This document shows, piece by piece, positions 34,927 through 43,372 of a DNA stretch of 64,000 bases. The notes beneath the pieces are model-generated. The model ran no database searches and had not been told where the DNA came from. It saw only the letters and a list, made by a program, of their open reading frames with translations. Position 1 is the first letter of the stretch. Every line of letters begins with the position of its first letter. The stretch spans positions 1-64,000 of the forward strand of contig CAUDUM010000005.1 of the NCBI GenBank assembly GCA_958452575.1. The letters run 5' to 3'. The DNA is from an uncultured Eggerthellaceae bacterium (GTDB taxonomy: Bacteria; Actinomycetota; Coriobacteriia; Coriobacteriales; Eggerthellaceae). Both the position numbers and the translations under genes were made by a program.

Positions 34927-35032
34927 TGGAAATCCCGACAGGCGGGTTGCCCTCTAAAGCTTCGGCGCCATCGTCTGGGTCAGCTACTGCGCGAAGCGCC
35001 GCCGCAACATCGGGTGACGTCGAGGCCTCTCC

Positions 35033-35719
35033 CTACTCCCAGCGCCAGTCCGCGCCGGCCTCGTTGGCGGCTTCCTCGAAGTTGCGCTTGACGATGCCCA
35101 GGTCGATAGCGTCCCATGCTCCGCTCTTGGTCGCCTGCGCGCTGACGGTCTGCCCGTCGGCGCGCAGCGTTATGCGGAAGTGCTGGTTGTTCATGGCGGT
35201 GGGGGCCAGCTGCGCCGCCTCCATGGCCAGCGCGAACCATTCCGGCGTCTCGCCGCACTCGACCGCGCTGAGCTCGGCTATCGACTTGGTACTGCGGGGC
35301 GATCCTTGCGTCTGCCCGTGGCCGATGGCGATGCCGATGCGCAGCGTCTTGCCGGCGGGCACGCGCGCGTGCGACTTCTTGCGTGCGATGAACGCCACCC
35401 AGCAGGTGTTGAGCCCCAGCGTCTGCGCCGTTAGCACCAGGCGCTGCCCCCAATAGCCTACCGCCTCGTCCTGCGTGCGCCCATCGGTGACGAACGCGAT
35501 GTGGGTGGTGGCGCCGCGCACGAAGCCCACGCGCGCGACAAGCTGGAACACCTCGGGGTTGTCGGGGACGATCTGGATGTCCAGCCCGCTTTGGCGGACG
35601 CACTCGTCGACGACCATCAGCAGCGCGGCCATCGTGCCGCCGTCGATGGGCTCGTCGCGGTACGAGCGCACCGAATGGCGCGCGCGGATGATATCCATGA
35701 TGCGGGGTTCGTTGCTCAT
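35033..35719 (-). CDS. Nitroreductase-family flavoprotein (TM1586-like)
   Basis: This 228-aa protein has the nitroreductase-type FMN-binding start IIRARHSVRSYRDEPIDGG, GYWGQRLVLTAQTLGLNTCWVAFI in the middle, and the second half EWFALAMEAAQLAPTAMNNQHF. Splitting the two FMN-binding halves this way is typical of the TM1586 subgroup. It reduces small electrophilic or nitro substrates using NAD(P)H. It is monocistronic and faces the RhuM remnant across 230 bases. Confidence 0.82.
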   Translation of the reverse strand: MSNEPRIMDIIRARHSVRSYRDEPIDGGTMAALLMVVDECVRQSGLDIQIVPDNPEVFQLVARVGFVRGATTHIAFVTDGRTQDEAVGYWGQRLVLTAQTLGLNTCWVAFIARKKSHARVPAGKTLRIGIAIGHGQTQGSPRSTKSIAELSAVECGETPEWFALAMEAAQLAPTAMNNQHFRITLRADGQTVSAQATKSGAWDAIDLGIVKRNFEEAANEAGADWRWE

Positions 35720-35949
35720 ACGGGCCGCCTTGGGTCGGGAACGCGGACAAGATCATTGTACCGTTGCAGCGCGCGAGTGCATAAGAGCGGCAAATTGCAG
35801 GAGTTTTTGATTAGCGGCAAGCGTGCCTGGTGGAGGGCGCACACCAGACTGCGTGACGGTTGATCTGCTGCGCTTGCGTAACGATGAGGGGTATTATGTA
35901 CCCGTGTCTGAGCCGCATGCGCTGTTCCCGTCCAAAGGAAGGATCGGCT

Positions 35950-36303
35950 ATGGCGAACAACATCGTATTGTTCCAATCTTCGGATAGGGAGATCTCCCTC
36001 GACGTGTCGACGGACGGGAGCACCGTCTGGCTCACCCAATCGCAGATGGCGGAGCTGTTCGAACGTGATAGAACGGTTATCGCTCGTCACGTATCGAATA
36101 TTTACAGAGAAGGAGAAGTCGATAAGGACTCAACCTGTGCAAAATTTGCACAGGTTCAGAACGAAGGAGACAGGGAGGTGTCTCGCATTCGCGAGTCCTA
36201 CAACCTCGACGTCATCATCTCGGTAGGCTACCGCGTGAAGTCTCGTCGCGGCGTCGAGAAGGGCTGCGGCACTGCCCTCAGCGTCAGTCGACGTATAGCG
36301 TGA
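35950..36303 (+). pseudogene. RhuM-family (Fic/DOC-associated) gene, truncated and frameshifted
   Basis: The first 97 residues match RhuM-like proteins well: DGSTVWLTQSQMAELFERD, VIARHVSNIYREGE, CAKFAQVQNEGDREVSR and YNLDVIISVGYRVKSRRG. After GVE the frame diverges into unrelated residues; fragments of the expected continuation (RQYSVMRNA-like) can be glimpsed in other frames at 36255-36310. About two thirds of the gene is missing. AAGGAAGGATCGGCT precedes the ATG at 35950. RhuM genes often travel on genomic islands; this one marks the start of the accessory region. Confidence 0.7.
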
Positions 36304-36413
36304 TGCGGAATGCTGGAGCTCATGGCGACGGACAAGGGGATCGTTGCCAGGCAGCCCACGGCGTCTTGGACGGGCTCGTTATAGCGGAGGATAGAGCGGT
36401 GTTGGAGGTTGCG

Positions 36414-36632
36414 ATGGACAACACGGGGAAGTTCACCGGAAAGGGCGCCGTATATGCGGCGGCGCGGCCGCGCTATGCGGAGGGGCTGCTCGCGTACCTC
36501 GCGGATGAGGCCGGGCTGGCACCGGGCGCGCTCATCGCCGACGTGGGGTCGGGCACGGGGATCTTCTCCGAGCAACTGCCGTACTCGCAGCGCACGACCG
36601 TTCATGTGGGGAGGATCGATGACGATCTCTAA
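36414..36632 (+). pseudogene. Class I methyltransferase, N-terminal remnant
   Basis: This frame reads KFTGKGAVYAAARPRYAEGL and then SAM-binding motif I IADVGSGTGIFSEQL, followed by an abrupt break after about 52 residues and 20 unrelated residues to the stop. Roughly four fifths of a normal methyltransferase is missing. The next gene begins inside its tail. Confidence 0.65.
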
Positions 36633-36828
36633 GCGCGAGCTGGAACTGCATGAGGAGGACCTGCTGGGCTACTCGGCAAAGGACGTCGTCTGCCACCAAT
36701 GCGGCTCCTGCTGCGGTCGCCGCGCCGGCCGCGTGCTGGATGGCAAGCCGCTCATCATGTGCACCCGCAAGGAGGCCGCGCGAGAAGTGCTGGCGAGGCT
36801 GGGGAAGCGGGGGAAGGGCGGACGGTAA
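36619..36828 (+). CDS. 69-aa cysteine-rich small protein
   Basis: This small basic protein is marked by CHQCGSCCGRRAG and a later IMC, which could form a zinc or Fe-S site. GGGGAGG lies six bases before the ATG. The N-terminus is acidic and helical (SKRELELHEEDLLGYSAKD). Function unknown; it may be a regulator or a metal-carrying accessory protein. Confidence 0.5.
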   Translation: MTISKRELELHEEDLLGYSAKDVVCHQCGSCCGRRAGRVLDGKPLIMCTRKEAAREVLARLGKRGKGGR

Positions 36829-36837
36829 AGCGCGCGG

Positions 36838-37401
36838 CTAGGCGCCGGGCGCGTCGCCCGTGTCATCCTCGATGGCGCGATGCGGACGGGCGGGGGACCC
36901 GAAGGCGACTGTGTTGGACGGGATGTCCTTGTTGACGACGGAGTTCGATCCGATGATCACGTTGTCGCCGATGGTCACGCCGGGGAAGATCGTGCAGTTG
37001 GCGCCGATCCAGACGTCGCGGCCGATCTTGATCGCCTGCGCGCGGCTCGTGAACCCGCGGCGTTCGTCCGACTGCTTGGGGTGGTCGACGGTCGTGATGA
37101 CGCACCCGGGCGCGATCATCGTGTGATCGCCAATCTCGATGGGCGCGGCGTCGATGAACGTCACGTTGGAGTTGATGAAGACGTGGTCGCCGATGAAGAT
37201 GTTCTTCCCGTTGACGAAGCTGACCGGCTCGAGGAAGTAGAGATCCTCGCCGACCGCTCCGAACACGGTGCGGAGGTAGTCGAGCTGCTCCTCCTCGCTT
37301 TCCCAGATGCCGTTATTGATGCGGTCGAGCTTGCGCCGCACATCCTGGCGCTTCTCGAACCAACCGGGGTATTTGAGAGAGAAGGTTCTGGGGGAGGGCA
37401 T
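36838..37401 (-). CDS. Sugar O-acetyltransferase, left-handed beta-helix (Maa/NodL-like)
   Basis: This 187-aa protein has the N-terminal mac domain (KRQDVRRKLDRINNG) and hexapeptide repeats (IFIGDHVFINSNVTFID, IEIGDHTMIAPGCVI, IKIGRDVWIGANCTIFPGVTIGDNVIIGSNSVVNKDIP). The catalytic-type His is in TTVDHPKQ. It transfers acetyl from acetyl-CoA to a sugar or similar acceptor. It is a single gene on the minus strand at the island boundary. Confidence 0.87.
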   Translation of the reverse strand: MPSPRTFSLKYPGWFEKRQDVRRKLDRINNGIWESEEEQLDYLRTVFGAVGEDLYFLEPVSFVNGKNIFIGDHVFINSNVTFIDAAPIEIGDHTMIAPGCVITTVDHPKQSDERRGFTSRAQAIKIGRDVWIGANCTIFPGVTIGDNVIIGSNSVVNKDIPSNTVAFGSPARPHRAIEDDTGDAPGA

Positions 37402-37548
37402 GGTGGGGGTTCTTTCGGGGCGGGATGTTAAGAATGATTATAACGGGAGGGAAATGATGCGTCGTTCAACGGCAGCAAGGTTGTCGACCGGAGTTTTCAC
37501 GACGATAATGTGGTAAACAACCGTTGCGATTTAAAGCGGGGATTTGGC

Positions 37549-37884
37549 ATGGATTTCGATACTGTCGAAAAGGAAGTGCTGTCGTTCAGAGACGAGCGCG
37601 ATTGGACCCAATTTCACAATCCAAAAGATTTGGCAATTTCGATATCTATCGAAGCCAGCGAGCTTTTAGAGCTGTTCCAGTGGTCTGGCGCCGACCTGGA
37701 GAGGCAAGATAAGAGAGACCAAATTGGCGATGAACTCGCCGATGTCATGATTTACTGCATGTACTTTGCTAACTCGCTTGGGACGGATATCCCAACACTG
37801 ATTTCAAAAAAGCTGGAAGAGGATAAGAAAAAGTACCCGATCGAAAAGGCGAAGGGTACTGCGCGAAAGTACACCGAACTATGA
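37549..37884 (+). CDS. MazG-like nucleotide pyrophosphohydrolase
   Basis: This 111-aa all-alpha NTP-PPase has the Mg-binding pattern EASELLELFQW (ExxE type) and DELADVMIYCMYFANSLG (ExxD type). It hydrolyses nucleoside triphosphates to monophosphates. Its stop overlaps the start of the helicase gene by four bases (ATGA), so the two are translationally coupled. The GC of this pair is clearly below that of the surrounding chromosome. Confidence 0.85.
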   Translation: MDFDTVEKEVLSFRDERDWTQFHNPKDLAISISIEASELLELFQWSGADLERQDKRDQIGDELADVMIYCMYFANSLGTDIPTLISKKLEEDKKKYPIEKAKGTARKYTEL

Positions 37885-39566
37885 GAATCCCGACCAATGC
37901 GACGGCAAATAAGCCGCAGGGACATCCTTTCATCATCGATCAATGCCCCTTCCGTTATGGCGAGCAGATTGATTTGAGGGTGATGGATATAGCCGAGGAC
38001 AAGGTCTTCAACTGGCCTATGGTCTACATACTTGCGAATGATTCATCCGCTTATGTTGGACAGACCACCAGCGTCGCTACACGTATCAACCAGCATAGCG
38101 CGAACATCGAGAGAAAAGATTTTGACACGGTAAGCATCATCTTCAACGAGGAGTTCAATGTGTCGGTCATCACCGATTACGAACATCGTTTGATCGGATT
38201 GATGCATGCTGACGGCAAGTATCGGCTGACCAACAAGAACGATGGAATGACCGATACCAACTATTTCTCTAAAGATGAGTACTCTCAGATGTTCGATGAT
38301 CTCTGGGCTCAACTCCGGGAAATGGAGCTCGCCGACCACTCTATCGACGAGATCGAAGAATCTGAGGTGTTCAAGTATTCTCCTTTCAAAGGCCTTACGG
38401 TCGATCAGCGGGTTGCACTAGATCGCATCATGGAAGCGATCAAAGATGGCTTGGCGCAGGCGAAGCCGATCGTCGTAGAGGGGATGCCGGGAACGGGCAA
38501 GACGGTTTTGGCGGTGTACTTGCTGAAAATGCTTCGGGACAACCCTGATTATGCCGACTTCAATATCAGGCTCATCGAGCCGGTGACCTCGCTCCGAAAT
38601 ACATTGCGCAACTCTCTCAAGGGGGTAAGCGGGATCGACGAAAGCGACGTGATTGGGCCTGCTGATTTGGCGAAAATGCAGTACGGATATGCTTCCGGAA
38701 AGAAAAAGAATTTCGACATCCTGCTTGTCGATGAGGCGCATCGCTTAAAGCAGAGAGTCAACCTTGGCACCCAATTTGGGAATTATGACAAGGTCAACGC
38801 TCGACTCGGTCTGCCAAAAGAGGCGACCCAGATCGATTGGATTCTCGATCAGGCAAAGCTGCCTATCTTCTTCTATGATCCGCTGCAGTCGATTGGTCCG
38901 TCCTGCGTTGGCGCTGATAGAGTGAAAAGCCTGCTGGGTTCTGCCATGGAGAAGCCAATCTTGCTCGAAAGCCAGATGCGCGTTCGGGGTGGAGAGTCGT
39001 ATCTTCGATATATCGAAGATATTCTGAATGGAAGGCAGATAGAGCCTCGCACCTTTGAAGAATACGAGTTCGTTCTTCACGATGACTTTGGGGAATTTGC
39101 TGAGAGCTTCGAGCAATGCTTTGCTCAGCATAACCTTACCCGGATGATTGCTGGCTATGCGTGGAAATGGAAATCTAAAGGCGATGCAACGGGAGAGGTT
39201 TACGATATCGAGTTGGATGGCGTCAAGAAGCGCTGGAACTGCACCTATGACAACTGGGTGGGGAAGGGCATCGACAATCCTACGGTCGCTAAGGAGGTTG
39301 GCTGCATCCACTCTATACAAGGATATGATCTCAGCTATGCCTATGTGATTATCGGAAATGATCTAGTGATTAATTCTGAAACCGGTCTCCTTGAAGCCAG
39401 TAGGAGCAGCTATTTCGACAGGAATGGTTTTGCAACTGCGTCGCAGGAAGAGCTGACGAGGTACATTAAGAATATCTACTATGTCTTGCTGACGCGTGGC
39501 ATATATGGGACGCACGTGTATGTTGCTGATCCGAAGATGAGGAGTTACCTAGGTTCATATTGCTAG
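37881..39566 (+). CDS. GIY-YIG nuclease fused to DUF2075 (Schlafen-group) helicase
   Basis: This 561-aa protein has an N-terminal GIY-YIG-like domain (about 45-125: MVYILANDSSAYVGQTTSVATRINQH ending in DYEHRLI) and a DUF2075 superfamily I helicase with Walker A VEGMPGTGKTVLAVYLL (about 197-213), Walker B DILLVDEAHRL (about 277), LLESQMRVRGGESYLRYI, and the late motif CIHSIQGYDLSYAYVIIG. The terminal NIYYVLLTRGIYGTHVYV is characteristic of DUF2075. The same architecture recurs in bacterial genomes next to MazG-like genes, as here. A role in defence or in nucleic-acid stress is likely but unproved. Confidence 0.83.
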   Translation: MRIPTNATANKPQGHPFIIDQCPFRYGEQIDLRVMDIAEDKVFNWPMVYILANDSSAYVGQTTSVATRINQHSANIERKDFDTVSIIFNEEFNVSVITDYEHRLIGLMHADGKYRLTNKNDGMTDTNYFSKDEYSQMFDDLWAQLREMELADHSIDEIEESEVFKYSPFKGLTVDQRVALDRIMEAIKDGLAQAKPIVVEGMPGTGKTVLAVYLLKMLRDNPDYADFNIRLIEPVTSLRNTLRNSLKGVSGIDESDVIGPADLAKMQYGYASGKKKNFDILLVDEAHRLKQRVNLGTQFGNYDKVNARLGLPKEATQIDWILDQAKLPIFFYDPLQSIGPSCVGADRVKSLLGSAMEKPILLESQMRVRGGESYLRYIEDILNGRQIEPRTFEEYEFVLHDDFGEFAESFEQCFAQHNLTRMIAGYAWKWKSKGDATGEVYDIELDGVKKRWNCTYDNWVGKGIDNPTVAKEVGCIHSIQGYDLSYAYVIIGNDLVINSETGLLEASRSSYFDRNGFATASQEELTRYIKNIYYVLLTRGIYGTHVYVADPKMRSYLGSYC

Positions 39567-39736
39567 TGGTAAAAGAGGCTACGAGTCTGACTCTTTTCGA
39601 TGCGGCGTGCTTAGATCGCTCGCTCTATCGGATCGTACTATTTCGACGACAAGAAGCCATGGGCGTGCCCCGTTTGTCAACGAAGCTGGACACCTTCTCC
39701 ACGAATACGGTGATGTGTTTCTTGATGCGGAATCGG

Positions 39737-39744
39737 CATTCGAA
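39737..39744. repeat. Left target-site duplication of the IS256-family element
   Basis: CATTCGAA directly abuts the left inverted repeat and is repeated exactly at 41086-41093 beyond the right end. Confidence 0.85.
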
Positions 39745-41085
39745 GGTAACGTACAATTTCTTGCGCACTTTGACAGCGGAATAGCGTCCAGGTAAGAAAG
39801 GAGGGCACGGCCCGCCCCGGCATGATTCGAGTTGCCTAGACAAGAAGCATATCGGAGGTAGACCATGCCCGATTCCATTGTATCTTTGAACGAGGAGTCG
39901 CTGAGGGCCGGCCTGCGCGAGCTCGTCAGGAGGACCGTCGAGGAGATGCTCAACGGCCTCCTGGACGAGGAGGCCGACGACCTGGTCGGCGCGGAGCGCT
40001 ACGAGCGGACGGCCGATCGCGAGGCGTACCGCGCCGGCCATTACGAGCGCAAGCTCGCGACGACGTCCGGCGAGGTCGCGATCCGCATGCCAAAGCCCAA
40101 GGGGATGCGCTTCACCACGGCGGTCATCGAGCGCTGCCGGCGCCGGGAGACCAGCGTCGAGGAGGCCATGATAGAGATGCGCCTCGCCGGCGCCTCGACG
40201 CGCAGGATCGAGGACGTGAGCGGGATCCTGCGGGGGTCGTCGGCGTCCGCGGCGACCGCCTCCAACCTCAACGAGAGGGCGTTCGGGGCCGTGGAGGCGC
40301 GGAGGAGCAGGCCCCTCGAGCGGGCGTACCCCTACGTCTGCGTGGACGGGATCCACCTCAAGCGCAGCTGGGGAGGCTCCTGCGAGAACGTGGCCGCGAT
40401 GGCGGCGACAGGCGTCGACGACGACGGCTGCCGCGAGGTCATAGGCGCGGCCGAGGGCTTCACGGAGTCCTCGGAGTGCCGGCGGGAGCTCCTCTCGTGG
40501 CTGAGGTCGCGCGGCCTGCGCGGGGTCCGCATGTTCGCGGGCGACGAGGCCGCCGGCATGGTGGGGTCGATCGCCGAGGTCTTCCCGGAGGCCGCCTACC
40601 AGCGCTGCACGGCCCACTTCTGCAGAAACGTTCTGGCGAGGGTGCCGAAGACCAGGCGCCCGAGGGTCGCCGCCATGCTGAAGGCGATCCACGCGATGGA
40701 GTCGCGCGAGGCCGCCGAGGCCAAGGCCCTCGAGGTTGCATCCGAACTCGAGAAGTCCAAGCCCAGGGAGGCCGCCATGGTCGTCGGGGACGGCTACGCC
40801 GAGACGCCGACGTGCACCAGGTTCCCCCGCGAGCACTGGCGGAGGATCGGGACCAACAACGCCGTCGAGCGCCTCAACCGCGAGATTCGCAGACGCACGC
40901 GCGCAGTCGGCACCTTCCCCGACGGCAGGTCGGCCCTCATGCTCGTGACCGCGAGGCTCAAGTACGTCGCCGAGAGCTCCTGGGGCTCCCGGCGCTACCT
41001 GGACGTGACTCTGCTGGATGAGTAGCCGTACCGGAAGGCGGGTCGGTTAGGCTGTCGGAAAGTGCGCAAGAATCTTGACGGTACC
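39745..41085 (+). mobile_element. Intact IS256-family insertion sequence, 1341 bp
   Basis: The element is bounded by 27-base imperfect inverted repeats (39745-39771 and 41059-41085, 22 of 27 matching, core TTCTTGCGCACTTT) and flanked by an exact 8-base target duplication CATTCGAA. It holds one transposase gene. Both ends and the duplication are intact, so insertion is recent. Joining the flanks restores open frames across the site, but I do not recognise the interrupted sequence (39567-39736, 41094-41509). Confidence 0.9.
39865..41025 (+). CDS. IS256-family (Mutator-type) DDE transposase
   Basis: This 386-aa protein has the DDE core of the family: VCVDGIHLKRSWGG (first Asp), MFAGDEAAGMVGSIAEVFPEAAYQRCTAHF (second Asp and the C/D(2)H motif) and IGTNNAVERLNREIRRRTRAVG (Glu). 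Full length for the family, slightly short at the N-terminus. TCGGAGGTAGACC precedes the ATG. The GC-rich codons differ from the AT-richer flanks, showing separate origin. Confidence 0.92.
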   Translation: MPDSIVSLNEESLRAGLRELVRRTVEEMLNGLLDEEADDLVGAERYERTADREAYRAGHYERKLATTSGEVAIRMPKPKGMRFTTAVIERCRRRETSVEEAMIEMRLAGASTRRIEDVSGILRGSSASAATASNLNERAFGAVEARRSRPLERAYPYVCVDGIHLKRSWGGSCENVAAMAATGVDDDGCREVIGAAEGFTESSECRRELLSWLRSRGLRGVRMFAGDEAAGMVGSIAEVFPEAAYQRCTAHFCRNVLARVPKTRRPRVAAMLKAIHAMESREAAEAKALEVASELEKSKPREAAMVVGDGYAETPTCTRFPREHWRRIGTNNAVERLNREIRRRTRAVGTFPDGRSALMLVTARLKYVAESSWGSRRYLDVTLLDE

Positions 41086-41093
41086 CATTCGAA
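41086..41093. repeat. Right target-site duplication of the IS256-family element
   Basis: Exact copy of CATTCGAA at the right boundary. The next 400 bases up to 41509 hold short open frames but no recognised gene. Confidence 0.85.
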
Positions 41094-41509
41094 AGCGCAT
41101 CTCTGGCTGGAAATCGCGCTCTTCAGAATCTTGTCGCACTGGATCGTCCCAAGGTTTAGGCAGCTTTACACTTCGCATAGATCTCTCGATGCATGGCCTA
41201 AACGTCAGTGCCCAGATGGCGTATATGCTCCGCGCATTCCGCCACCTGCTTTCGACGGCGGTGTTCCCATTTCTTGGTTGAGCGGTGCTCCTGACGTTTG
41301 ACTATCATCGGCTACACTGCTCATACGGCGAGCAGAGTCTTGCGCCGTATCATGTTTTCTATACGTTTTCGATGGAGCTTTGCAAGGGGAGCTCGTCAGC
41401 ATGCGCCTTCAGGCGACTTCATGCGGCATGTGATCGCTTAGGCGACGTCCAGGTGTGGCTCTATAATGCGCGAAAGAAGAAGGAACCGCCTCGAGAGGCA
41501 CCCCGTGCT

Positions 41510-42358
41510 CTAAAACGAGAGCATTCCCATGGCCGAGGAGGTGATGAGCGCGATCGCCCCTGCTATCAGCGCGACATCCACACCTATGGTGATTCCAATG
41601 AGCGCCTTGTTAGACACATTGGACATCCTGTTTAGGAATAGAAGTAGGGCAACGAGCATATTGAACGAAATGAAGCCGACGGCGAGGGCGATGACGAGCA
41701 GCCTGACGAGAGGCGTCTCGGAAACGTTTTTTAACACCGATTCGGAGAAGATCATGGCCGACGCGAAGGTGATGACAATAGCGGCAAAGATGCCGATGAT
41801 GGCGATCGTGTCCCGGTGGATACTGCTGGCTTTCTTCTCGACTTCTTCCAACTGCTCTTTTACGTCACCGATAGTGGACTTCGCTTCTTGATATGTCTTG
41901 CAGTTATCTTTAAGTAGGTTTGTCGCCTCTTCTATGGCGTCAAGCGCATCCATTGTGGCAGAGTTCTGCACCGCAAGCCTCTGCGACTCGAGATCGACGT
42001 GATCGAGCAACTTGTAGAACCGTAGGCTTTCCGACAAGGAAGCCTTACCGCACAGTTCCTCTCGACGAGAGGCACAATCCGTGTGGTCGCACAGGGTGTG
42101 CAGGTTGTCAGCCAAGCATACGCTACGCGCAAGGCTCTGCTCAGCATTCCCGCCGTTGATTATCGCCGACAAAATATCCGAGTATCTGTGGCGGTAGCTG
42201 TCGTCGGAGTATAGGGAGGTGAAGAACCCTACATATTCGCAGCGTTCTTCCTCGCTCGATATTTGCCCCGACGCAAGTTTGGTGAGCGCGTCTCTAAAAA
42301 GCCTGTTTCTTTCGTCCCTCTCGATGCCTGCAGGAACGGGTTCAATCCTCTCATGCAA
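41510..42358 (-). CDS. Membrane-anchored partner of Panacea protein, candidate toxin
   Basis: This 282-aa protein has a helical cytoplasmic N-terminal half (1-150) containing a Cys/His cluster (DNLHTLCDHTDCASRREELC), a coiled coil (about 150-180, DVKEQLEEVEKKASSIHRD) and three hydrophobic helices (about 187-210, 220-243, 258-280). It starts at TTG 42358, directly after the TAA of the DUF4065 gene, so translation is coupled. In Panacea toxin-antitoxin pairs the neighbour of the DUF4065 gene is the toxin, often membrane-active. Toxicity here is inference. Confidence 0.68.
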   Translation of the reverse strand: MHERIEPVPAGIERDERNRLFRDALTKLASGQISSEEERCEYVGFFTSLYSDDSYRHRYSDILSAIINGGNAEQSLARSVCLADNLHTLCDHTDCASRREELCGKASLSESLRFYKLLDHVDLESQRLAVQNSATMDALDAIEEATNLLKDNCKTYQEAKSTIGDVKEQLEEVEKKASSIHRDTIAIIGIFAAIVITFASAMIFSESVLKNVSETPLVRLLVIALAVGFISFNMLVALLLFLNRMSNVSNKALIGITIGVDVALIAGAIALITSSAMGMLSF

Positions 42359-42850
42359 TTAGAGATCATTCCTTATAGCATCGACTGAGATTACGTCTTT
42401 GTATCCGGATCCGCTTTTCCCGTCTCTGTTGTATACCCTGTCCCATGCTCCGCCAGGCTTGTGCGCAGACTCGACCAACCGCCAGGCGGGAAGAGAACCC
42501 CATTTACGATAGGTCTCGGAAATGGAGGCAAGCTCGTCTCCATCAATATTCTGAATTGGCTCTCTTTTCCCGATGAAGATATTAAAGTCGCGGTATTCAG
42601 CAGCTTTGAATATGGGGGATCCGCCGAATATGGAGTAGGTTCTGTAAACCGATGGGACGACAGGTCCGTACTGCCATGCCTCAAAGGGATCGGTGAACAG
42701 GATGTCGTTATCATGCTTTCTGATGTAATCCCGTTGGGCGAAGTAGAGAATCTTCTGAAGTTGGAGGTTGCTTACTGGGTTGTCGTTGGATATCGCCAGG
42801 TTGACTATGCAGGCTGCGACATCGGCGGCGCAGAATCTTGGCGTCGACAT
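42359..42850 (-). CDS. Panacea (DUF4065, SocA-like) protein, probable antitoxin
   Basis: This 163-aa protein has the full DUF4065 signature: VSNLQLQKILYFAQRDYI, DPFEAWQYGPVVPSVYRTYS and the C-terminal EIxETYRKWG-like ELASISETYRKWGSLPAWRLVESAH. Panacea domains act as antitoxins or protease adaptors (SocA, PanA). AAGGAGGAAACCT precedes the ATG. Its stop codon abuts the start of the membrane protein gene. It lies next to CRISPR-Cas, in keeping with an immunity region. Confidence 0.85.
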   Translation of the reverse strand: MSTPRFCAADVAACIVNLAISNDNPVSNLQLQKILYFAQRDYIRKHDNDILFTDPFEAWQYGPVVPSVYRTYSIFGGSPIFKAAEYRDFNIFIGKREPIQNIDGDELASISETYRKWGSLPAWRLVESAHKPGGAWDRVYNRDGKSGSGYKDVISVDAIRNDL

Positions 42851-43211
42851 AGGTTTCCTCCTTTATCGTTAAATAATCATTATATCTTCTATATTTGCCG
42901 GCATCCAGCATTTTCGGCATTCGGGTTACGAAAAAGGGCGACCGTCTTTTCCGTGCAGCGGGTCAGATCAAGCGCTGCACGATGCTCATTCTGAGGTTGA
43001 ACGTCGGCATTGAACTCTTTCGGTTCGCAAATGGGCATCGGAAGGCTCGAGGCGCAAGGACGGCGCCCCAGACGAATACAGATCGGGCATAATCTGGGAG
43101 GAATTCCACATGCCCACCAGATATCGGTGCTGAACAATCGGAGCGGACACACTTTTTGAAACTTAATCCTTTTTGTCCAATAACCCGCTTTAAAGGAAAA
43201 TAAAGGTAGTA
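42851..43211. promoter_or_regulatory. Intergenic region between Panacea pair and tracrRNA
   Basis: This 360-base stretch should carry the promoter of the Panacea pair (AT-rich at 42865-42895). Open frames on the minus strand here have no ribosome site or coding character. Nothing else is recognised. Confidence 0.3.
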
Positions 43212-43334
43212 TAAGAAAAGGAGCCCCGAAGGGCTCCCGGTGAGCCAAAATTGCCGCCTCGCGGCGCCCAGAAGGGCATTTTAGGCTTAGCCTTTATTTT
43301 GACTCGCAGTGACATCTTGACTGGTATCAAGTCA
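43212..43334 (-). ncRNA. tracrRNA of the type II-A CRISPR-Cas system
   Basis: Read on the minus strand, the segment opens with an anti-repeat (43333-43297) complementary, with bulges, to the CRISPR repeat (ACCAGTCAAGATGTCACTGC core). It continues into a nexus very like that of SpCas9 (CAAAATAAAGGCTAAGCC), two further stems (GCCCTTCTGGGC; GCCGCGAGGCGGC) and a terminator GGAGCCC-TTCG-GGGCTCC with TTTTC. A likely extended -10, TGGTAGAAT, covers 43340-43348. It is transcribed divergently from cas9. It pairs with crRNA precursors for RNase III processing and loads Cas9. Confidence 0.85.
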
Positions 43335-43372
43335 TTGCAATTCTACCATGGGCACGAGGGAAAGGAAACCCT

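Noticed and set aside
37441..37548. Possible antitoxin or leader peptide before the MazG gene
   Set aside because: Short frames lack a ribosome site; the stretch is better read as the promoter region.
42889..43248. A 119-codon minus-strand frame between the Panacea gene and cas9
   Set aside because: No ribosome site or motif; its 5' part overlaps the tracrRNA.
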